The notes below the pieces were generated by a model. That model had not been told where the DNA came from, made no database searches, and saw nothing but the letters and a program-made list of their open reading frames with translations. A program made the translations under genes and the position numbers. Below, piece by piece: positions 1 to 4,848 of a stretch of 6,156 nt of DNA (position 1 is its first letter; each line of letters starts with the position of its first letter). The stretch comes from JBAUHN01 sp049680295 (lineage in GTDB: Bacteria; Pseudomonadota; Alphaproteobacteria; Rhodobacterales; Rhodobacteraceae), in contig JBAUHN010000296.1 of assembly GCA_049680295.1 (NCBI GenBank), positions 1 through 6,156 on the forward strand, read 5' to 3'.

Positions 1-599
1 GCTTTGACGCCGCCAAAGCACAACATGCTTTCCGATCCACCTGTTACCATGACGGGTGCCATGCCAGATTTCACCATCGCAAACGCCTGTGCCATCGCGT
101 GATTTGAGGACGCACAGGCAGTCGACACGGTGAATGAAGGGCCTTTGAGGTTGTATTCAATCGACACGTGGCTTGCGGCTGCGTTGTTCATCAGTTTGGG
201 CACAACAAAGGGGTGCACCCGGTTTTTGCCATCCTCATAGACGGATCGGTAATTTTCATCCCAGGTACTGACCCCGCCGCCAGCCGTGCCCAGCACTACC
301 CCGGATTTTGCCGACAATTCGCCGCTGAACACCAGCCCGGACTGGTCTATCGCCTCTTTTGCCGCGGCCAATGTGAATTGAGTGAACCGGTCATATAGCG
401 ACATTTGCTGACGGTTGTAACGGCCCTCGGCCTCAAATCCGCGCACCTGACCGCCGATCTGGATGGACAAACGGTCGACATCGCGCATCTGAAGCGGTCT
501 GATCCCGCACGCGCCTTCACGCATCGCCGCAAAGGTCGATGCCACATCATGCCCCAATGCGTTGATCGTTCCAGCCCCGGTGATCACTACACGGTTCAT
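1..599 (-). CDS. beta-ketoacyl-ACP synthase (FabF-like), N-terminal 199 residues, runs off window
   Basis: Condensing enzyme of the KAS I/II thiolase fold, which extends an acyl chain by decarboxylative condensation with malonyl-ACP in the cytoplasm. The protein opens MNRVVITGAGTINALG, a typical ketosynthase N-terminus. The nucleophile lies in VSTACASSNHA, giving Cys162, close to Cys163 of E. coli FabF. GGSES follows at 187-191, where the family has a GG-E/S-E/S stretch. The two active-site histidines and the C-terminal half lie beyond base 1. The start at 599 is only 10 bases after the ACP stop, with no strong Shine-Dalgarno, which fits translational coupling. Position after lpxD and its own ACP suggests a specialised enzyme, perhaps analogous to the FabF-XL enzymes of the rhizobial very-long-chain fatty acid cluster, rather than housekeeping FabF. 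Family call is firm; the specialised role is inferred. Confidence 0.93.
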   Translation of the reverse strand, partial: MNRVVITGAGTINALGHDVASTFAAMREGACGIRPLQMRDVDRLSIQIGGQVRGFEAEGRYNRQQMSLYDRFTQFTLAAAKEAIDQSGLVFSGELSAKSGVVLGTAGGGVSTWDENYRSVYEDGKNRVHPFVVPKLMNNAAASHVSIEYNLKGPSFTVSTACASSNHAMAQAFAMVKSGMAPVMVTGGSESMLCFGGVK

Positions 600-609
600 C
601 GTGTTTGCA

Positions 610-867
610 TTAGCCCTGTTCCGATTTCAGACGTTTGATGCCCGCAATAATACTGGCGACATTTGAGATATCAAAGTCGCTTTCTGAGGGCGTATTTGCA
701 TTGAAGGGTATCGAGATGTCGAATTCCTCTTCGATTGCGAAAATGCTTTCCACCAGCCCAAGACTGTCGATACCAAGGCTTTCCAATGTGCTGTCAGGCG
801 TCACATCACTGGGGTCCAAAACCGCCTGCTCGGCGACAATTTCGATCACCTTTTGCGCGATGTCCAT
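610..867 (-). CDS. acyl carrier protein, 85 aa (AcpXL-like or specialised ACP)
   Basis: Small acidic four-helix carrier protein that holds acyl chains on a 4'-phosphopantetheine arm. The attachment motif is LGIDSL, with Ser35 as the modified serine. It is followed by an acidic helix II, FAIEEEFDISIP, of the type that docks partner enzymes. The segment LGIDSL...FAI-EF-I-IP resembles, from memory, the rhizobial AcpXL that supplies very-long-chain acyl groups for lipid A. Here the protein is somewhat shorter (85 against roughly 92 residues), and the loop after helix II, NANTPSESDFDIS, is its own. An upstream in-frame ATG at 948 would overlap lpxD and add an unlikely basic leader. ATG at 867 is preferred because AAGGGA lies 8 bases upstream (876-881). 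It sits 31 bases after lpxD and 10 before the ketosynthase, so it is probably a dedicated carrier for that enzyme and not the housekeeping AcpP. Confidence 0.92.
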   Translation of the reverse strand: MDIAQKVIEIVAEQAVLDPSDVTPDSTLESLGIDSLGLVESIFAIEEEFDISIPFNANTPSESDFDISNVASIIAGIKRLKSEQG

Positions 868-898
868 CTGTTTTTTCCCTTGTGATCTTGACGACGAT

Positions 899-1999
899 TT
901 AGGTGTCGCCATCTGATTTGAACACCAATTTCCGCAATTCCGCGACATCGCGCAACAGACGCGGCAAGCGTCGTATTGCCTTGTAGATCTCGATCTGGCT
1001 GTCCATTTTCATCGCCGGATATCCCAACATGACGCGACCGGCAGGCACATTGGACAACACTTTTGTACCGCCGCCCGTGATCGCCCTGTCGCCAACAAAA
1101 ATATTGTCGCTGATCCCAGACATGCCGCCCAATACCACGTGATTTCCGATCCGTGACGATCCGGCGACACCCACCTGCGCGCAAAGCAGGCAATCATGCC
1201 CGATGACCACGTTATGACCGATCTGGACCAGATTATCCAATTTGGTTCCGTTGCCGATTTCGGTGTCGCGGATGGTGCCGCAGTCGACGGTCGAATTGGC
1301 ACCGATTTCCACGTCATCACCGATGGTCACAGCACCCAGTGAATGGATGCGCGCATAGGGCTGCGCCTGGGCGTCTTGTTGGTCGCCTAAGGTTGATCTG
1401 ACCGCCTCAACACCACTGGGATCTTCGGTGACAAATGAAAACCCGTCGCCGCCAATGCGCACACCGGGTTGGATCACACTGCGCGCGCCAAGTGTGACGC
1501 GGGCACCGATACTGACGTGTTCGCGCAAAAACCCATGCGGGCCGATTCGGCTGTCACAGCCGACAAAACACTGCGGACCGATCACACAGCCCGCGCCAAT
1601 ATCGGCATGCGCCGAGATGACCGTCAGCGGGCCGATGGACACATCCGGACCAAGGCGTGCCGATGGATCAATAACGGCACTGGGATGAATGCCGGGTGCA
1701 AACCCCTGCCCTTTGTCCATCATACGTGTGAGATGCGCCATCGCATAACGGGGCCGTTTGGGAATGATCGCGGCCTCAAGACCTAAGGCGCGCCAGTCGG
1801 CCCCGTCCCACAACACGGCTGCTTTTGCCTGACCATGTTCAAGGGCTTCCGCGTATTTTGCATTGCTCGCCATCGCCAGATCATCTGCGCCAGCCGACTG
1901 CGGTTCGGCCACACGCAACACAATAAGGTCGACAGCGCCAAAGGCCTCTGCCCCAAGCGCTGCCGCGATGTCCTTGACCGAATGGCCCTTGAATGTCAT
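899..1999 (-). CDS. lpxD: UDP-3-O-acylglucosamine N-acyltransferase (LpxD family)
   Basis: Transfers a 3-hydroxyacyl chain from ACP to the 2-amino group of UDP-3-O-acylglucosamine, the third step of lipid A synthesis, in the cytoplasm. The 366 residues show an N-terminal uridine-binding domain (about 5-95), then a left-handed beta-helix of hexapeptide repeats (about 103-335, with many IG/VG corners), then a basic C-terminal helix (336-366). The expected catalytic histidine is His262 in QIGHNVVIGH, equivalent to His239 of E. coli LpxD. GGDGFSF at 183-189 matches the conserved GSDGFGY region and is followed by an insertion of about 25 residues, which I believe is common in Rhodobacterales. Residue 240 is Cys in VDCGTI where E. 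coli has Arg (IDRGAL). The gene starts 33 bases after the L,D-transpeptidase stop. Rhodobacterales usually carry the housekeeping lpxD beside fabZ and lpxA, so this copy may be a paralogue. Confidence 0.93.
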   Translation of the reverse strand: MTFKGHSVKDIAAALGAEAFGAVDLIVLRVAEPQSAGADDLAMASNAKYAEALEHGQAKAAVLWDGADWRALGLEAAIIPKRPRYAMAHLTRMMDKGQGFAPGIHPSAVIDPSARLGPDVSIGPLTVISAHADIGAGCVIGPQCFVGCDSRIGPHGFLREHVSIGARVTLGARSVIQPGVRIGGDGFSFVTEDPSGVEAVRSTLGDQQDAQAQPYARIHSLGAVTIGDDVEIGANSTVDCGTIRDTEIGNGTKLDNLVQIGHNVVIGHDCLLCAQVGVAGSSRIGNHVVLGGMSGISDNIFVGDRAITGGGTKVLSNVPAGRVMLGYPAMKMDSQIEIYKAIRRLPRLLRDVAELRKLVFKSDGDT

Positions 2000-2032
2000 G
2001 TGCCGCTCATCCCGATTGCTCAGGATCAGGAT

Positions 2033-3652
2033 TTAACCTTGAACGCTTGGCAATGCCACCCCTGCTTGCGACAGCGCGTTCCAAATCTGCGCGTCGCGAC
2101 CGTAAATATCACGGCGGTATTCCATTTCCCCTTTGGGCGACGTAATGGCCGTGCGGTAGATGATGTGAACCGGAACCGGTGCATCCAAAACCTGTTTGGT
2201 TTCGCGGCCGGTTGACAGTTGCGAATGGAACAATCCTTTTGGATCGCTGGTTTGTTTTGCCAGCAGTGCATAGGCAAACCCAAATGGGTCAGCCAATCGA
2301 ATACAACCATGACTAAAGGCACGCACTTCGCGGCCAAAAAGATTTTTGGCGGGCGTGTCATGCAGGTAGATATTGTATTTGTTGGGGAACATAAACTTCA
2401 CCAAGCCCAAAGCATTTCGGCTGCTGGGCGGCTGGCGCATCGCAAATGGGAATGTGCGCGCCGAGTATTGCGCAAAATTCACCGCACCGCGATTGACCTT
2501 GCGCCCCCGGCTATCTGTAATCTCAATATGTCCGACCGCATTTGGGTTGCGCTGCAACTGGGGCAAATATTCCTTGGTCACAATCGAGCGTGGCACATAC
2601 CAGCTGGGGTTGATCACCATATGTTCCATCACGTCCGAAAATTCCGGCGTGTGACGACCTGCGCGGTTTGCGCCAATGACCGACTTGGAAGTGAATGTCA
2701 CCTTGCCGTCGTCGACTATTTTAGCAGTGAAATCCGCCAGATTGACCAGAACATGGCGTCGGCCACGGTCCTGGTTCAGCCATCTTTCACGTTCCATCGC
2801 GACGATGATAGACTGCAATCGGCTTTGTACGCTTTTGTTTATTTCAACCACGGTGCTTGCACCTGCGACACCATCTGCGTCCATGCCATGCGTGGTCTGA
2901 AACCGCTGAACTGCCGCCTGCATCTTGGGGTCATAGGTTTTGCTCGCGCTGCGTTTCAGATAGCCCATGGCGATCAAACGGTCGCGCAGGGCAACCACCG
3001 CATCACCGCTACTGCCGGGCTTCAGCGACTTGGCTGGTACAGTCCGGCCCCATCCACCGCGTGCCTGCAGACGTTCCAGATCCAGTCTGGCCTTCATCAG
3101 CGCATTGTATTCGATCGTAGCGGGCGGCAGTGATTTGAAAAAACCAGAGGGCGAGGATTTCGAGAAATTCACCAGATAGGATGTCCGGTCGCGGTACGGG
3201 ACGTCGCGGACCATAGAGCTGTTAATGCTTTTTGGAACCAAAATGCCGGTTTGTACATCACGGGCATATTGCAGGAACATACGGCTCATCTCGACCTCAA
3301 GAAGGCCCAGATCGCGTGGGGTTTTTGCAGCGCTCATTTGCGCACGTAAAGCGTCAACATCATAGCGACTGGCGGGCAATCCGTGGTCTGCTGCTTTCGA
3401 CACCGTATTCAAAAGGGCCGCGCGCCGCTGTTTATCTTTGCCAGATCCTGTCCAAATCGGATCATATCCGTTGCCGCGATAAAAGGCTGCAATGTCCTCA
3501 TCGCGCGAAGCAGCTTCGGCAACTGCTTGTTTAAAAGCCGTTACTTGTGCTTGAACGGGCGTGGAAACCCCTGTCCAAACCAGCGAGAAAAGAGCAAAGA
3601 CCCCCGCAGCAAAATAAGTGCGCGGATCAAATCGTGTCATTTTGGCAGCCAT
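2033..3652 (-). CDS. L,D-transpeptidase, YcbB/LdtD type, with peptidoglycan-binding domain
   Basis: Periplasmic enzyme that forms 3-3 (meso-DAP to meso-DAP) peptidoglycan cross-links from tetrapeptide donors and resists most beta-lactams other than carbapenems. The 539 residues contain a signal peptide (basic start, hydrophobic stretch about 14-29, likely cleavage after TPVQA at residue 35) and a helical scaffold region (about 45-200). A PG_binding_1 domain follows at about 208-272 (LKPGSSGDAVVALRDRL, then AAVQRFQ and DGVAG). The YkuD catalytic domain spans about 298-500. Its active site is the SHGCIR motif with Cys450 and His448, plus His431 in YLHDTP. Length is near the 615 of E. coli LdtD. 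ATG at 3652 is chosen over the in-frame ATG at 3640 because AGAGG (3658-3662) lies 5 bases upstream. It is first in the minus-strand run and divergent from mepK. Confidence 0.95.
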   Translation of the reverse strand: MAAKMTRFDPRTYFAAGVFALFSLVWTGVSTPVQAQVTAFKQAVAEAASRDEDIAAFYRGNGYDPIWTGSGKDKQRRAALLNTVSKAADHGLPASRYDVDALRAQMSAAKTPRDLGLLEVEMSRMFLQYARDVQTGILVPKSINSSMVRDVPYRDRTSYLVNFSKSSPSGFFKSLPPATIEYNALMKARLDLERLQARGGWGRTVPAKSLKPGSSGDAVVALRDRLIAMGYLKRSASKTYDPKMQAAVQRFQTTHGMDADGVAGASTVVEINKSVQSRLQSIIVAMERERWLNQDRGRRHVLVNLADFTAKIVDDGKVTFTSKSVIGANRAGRHTPEFSDVMEHMVINPSWYVPRSIVTKEYLPQLQRNPNAVGHIEITDSRGRKVNRGAVNFAQYSARTFPFAMRQPPSSRNALGLVKFMFPNKYNIYLHDTPAKNLFGREVRAFSHGCIRLADPFGFAYALLAKQTSDPKGLFHSQLSTGRETKQVLDAPVPVHIIYRTAITSPKGEMEYRRDIYGRDAQIWNALSQAGVALPSVQG

Positions 3653-3657
3653 GGTTA

Positions 3658-3662
3658 CCTCT
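3658..3662 (-). promoter_or_regulatory. ribosome binding site of the L,D-transpeptidase gene
   Basis: On the minus strand AGAGG lies 5 bases before ATG 3652. It fixes the start there; the second in-frame ATG at 3640 would be 17 bases away. Confidence 0.6.
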
Positions 3663-3832
3663 TAATCGTCGAGCAGAATCAATTTTGTCCCCAAATCTTT
3701 GTCACCACCTGGGCAAAATAAGTCTATTCACAATTCCAACAGGTGCTCTGTTTCGAATTTTCTGATGCAGCATTGCACTGAGGTGTGACTAAATTGCTGT
3801 TTTCAAAGACTATGCGCAGGATTTCGCCTAAA

Positions 3833-3838
3833 ATTATA
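3833..3838 (-). promoter_or_regulatory. candidate -10 box for the minus-strand operon
   Basis: Read on the minus strand this is a perfect TATAAT in an AT-rich setting, about 180 bases before the transpeptidase ATG. The -35 position is poor: CTGAAT or TGAATC is found 18-19 bases upstream, where TTGACA would be expected. The transcript would have a leader of about 170 bases. This is a motif match only. Confidence 0.3.
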
Positions 3839-3914
3839 TACATTTCGAACCATTGGGATTCAGCACTTGGTTCCTGATTCTCTCTATGTAATACGTTCGA
3901 CGGTCTGGGGACGA

Positions 3915-3920
3915 GATAAT
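3915..3920 (+). promoter_or_regulatory. candidate -10 box for mepK
   Basis: GATAAT matches TATAAT at five of six positions and sits about 33 bases before the mepK ATG, which would give a short leader. I found no recognisable -35 box at 16-18 bases upstream, so the support is weak. Confidence 0.2.
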
Positions 3921-3952
3921 TTGCCTGTGTAACATCACGGGCCAGGCAGGCG

Positions 3953-4540
3953 ATGGGGCTACTAGAAACTATGACATCGAAATCAAGTTTGAACTTTACG
4001 CGCCGCGGTGTGCTGGGTGCGTTTGCAGCGACAGCTTTGACCGCTGCGCCAACTTTCTCAAATGCAGCCGGCTTTTTGCGTGGTGGTGGTGATATCCGCC
4101 GCATCCGCATGTATTCCGGCCGCACCGGCGAACGTATCGACACGATCTATTGGATCGAGGGGGAATACATTCGCGATGCGTTGAAAGAAGTGAACCATTT
4201 CATGCGCGACTGGCGCACCGACGGCGTTAAATCCGTCGATCTTCGCACCGTCGACATCATGGCCGCGTCGCACAACCTGATGGATGTGAATGAACCTTAT
4301 ATGTTGTTGTCCGGCTATCGCAGCCCGCAAACAAATGCCATGCTGCGGTCGCGGTCGCGCAACGTCGCTAAAAATTCGCTTCACATGCGCGGTCAGGCCG
4401 CTGATCTGCGATTGTCATCGCGTTCGGTTGGACAGATGGCACGTGCGGCGGCAGCCTGCCACGGTGGCGGGGTTGGCAGATATTCACGGTCCAACTTTGT
4501 CCACATGGATTGCGGCGTAGTTCGCACTTGGGGCAGCTAA
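3953..4540 (+). CDS. mepK: Tat-exported murein endopeptidase, MepK/YcbK type (DUF882, peptidase M15)
   Basis: Predicted periplasmic zinc peptidase that cuts peptide cross-links in peptidoglycan; E. coli MepK cleaves both 4-3 and 3-3 (DAP-DAP) bridges. The 195-residue protein begins with a twin-arginine signal: FTRRGVLGAFA around residues 15-25, a hydrophobic stretch to about 33, and likely cleavage after SNA (residue 38). The mature part is the DUF882 domain: SGYRSPQTNAML (120-131), SLHMRGQAADLR (142-153) and NFVHMDCG (181-188). Expected zinc ligands are His144, Asp151 and His184, with Asp186 nearby. An in-frame ATG at 3971 (residue 7) is an alternative start; 3953 has AGGCAGG just upstream and is kept. 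The gene is divergent from the L,D-transpeptidase, followed by a terminator, and so probably monocistronic. Family assignment is firm; activity on 3-3 links is inferred from the family and neighbour. Confidence 0.92.
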   Translation: MGLLETMTSKSSLNFTRRGVLGAFAATALTAAPTFSNAAGFLRGGGDIRRIRMYSGRTGERIDTIYWIEGEYIRDALKEVNHFMRDWRTDGVKSVDLRTVDIMAASHNLMDVNEPYMLLSGYRSPQTNAMLRSRSRNVAKNSLHMRGQAADLRLSSRSVGQMARAAAACHGGGVGRYSRSNFVHMDCGVVRTWGS

Positions 4541-4568
4541 GCAAGATCAAGACATTTCAGAATTTTGA

Positions 4569-4597
4569 AAAGAGCGCCCTTCGAGGCGCTTTTTTTG
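4569..4597 (+). terminator. rho-independent terminator after mepK
   Basis: AGCGCC (4573-4578) pairs with GGCGCT (4585-4590) around the six-base loop CTTCGA. The stem is followed by an unbroken T tract to 4596, and the A-rich bases before it can extend the pairing. It lies about 30 bases after the mepK stop and separates this gene from the RTX gene. Confidence 0.88.
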
Positions 4598-4730
4598 CTT
4601 TTGTCACCTCGTTTGTTGAACTGGGTAAAAAGCGGAACGCCGCCAAACTTATACAGCAATGCGGCCAATATCCGCCCTTTCAAGGTGTGCGACCGGAACG
4701 GGGTTTATCCCTGACCGAATAGTCTGATTG

Positions 4731-4736
4731 TTGACA
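4731..4736 (+). promoter_or_regulatory. candidate -35 box upstream of the RTX gene
   Basis: TTGACA matches the sigma-70 -35 consensus exactly and lies 112 bases before the RTX gene ATG. The -10 partner is not recognisable, though alphaproteobacterial -10 boxes are often weak. Confidence 0.22.
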
Positions 4737-4837
4737 CAAACCCGCCTCGAAATTGCCTTGGAGCTGACCAAAGACAGGCGTCTGGGGATCGCAAACAGTT
4801 CCAATGGGAACAAAAAGCAGCATGAACACCTGCCAGT

Positions 4838-4842
4838 AGGAG
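4838..4842 (+). promoter_or_regulatory. ribosome binding site of the RTX gene
   Basis: AGGAG is placed 6 bases before ATG 4849, an ideal spacing. It settles the start of a protein that otherwise lacks an N-terminal signal peptide. Confidence 0.8.
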
Positions 4843-4848
4843 TGCGCA

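Larger units (their letters stand above)
3653..3952. other. divergent intergenic region between the L,D-transpeptidase and mepK genes
   Basis: These 300 bases are AT-richer than the flanking genes and must carry the start signals of both divergent units. I see no convincing gene. An open frame crosses on the minus strand but lacks a recognisable product and mostly overlaps the start of mepK. On the minus strand a perfect TATAAT is present at 3833-3838. On the plus strand a GATAAT lies at 3915-3920, close to the mepK start. TTCGA occurs three times, at 3752, 3844 and 3897, the first two as the palindrome TTCGAA. No clear operator could be matched to a known regulator. Confidence 0.6.
4598..4848 (+). 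other. intergenic region upstream of the RTX gene
   Basis: These 251 bases contain no gene I can support. They should carry the promoter of the RTX gene. A perfect TTGACA lies at 4731-4736, but the expected -10 position about 17 bases on reads TGCCTT or similar, a poor match. An 11-codon ATG frame at 4804-4839 ends inside the Shine-Dalgarno of the RTX gene and is probably chance. Confidence 0.5.

Noticed and set aside
868..948. N-terminal extension of the ACP to the ATG at 948.
   Set aside because: It would overlap the end of lpxD and add a basic leader foreign to ACPs; the ATG at 867 has a good Shine-Dalgarno and a normal ACP N-terminus.
1428..1786. Two plus-strand open frames inside lpxD.
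   Set aside because: They are mirror frames of the hexapeptide repeats, with repetitive Pro/Thr/Arg-rich translations and no independent support.
2219..3133. Plus-strand open frame of 304 codons inside the L,D-transpeptidase gene.
   Set aside because: It lies wholly antisense to a gene with complete domains and catalytic motifs; its translation is rich in Cys, His and Arg without any recognisable domain.
3724..4143. Minus-strand open frame of 139 codons across the intergenic region and the start of mepK.
   Set aside because: Its N-terminal half is antisense to the mepK Tat signal region, the rest is low-complexity intergenic sequence, and no domain or convincing ribosome site is seen.
4804..4839. 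Eleven-codon ATG frame just upstream of the RTX gene, ending within its Shine-Dalgarno.
   Set aside because: It has no ribosome site of its own and a frame this short is expected by chance; a coupling leader peptide cannot be supported.
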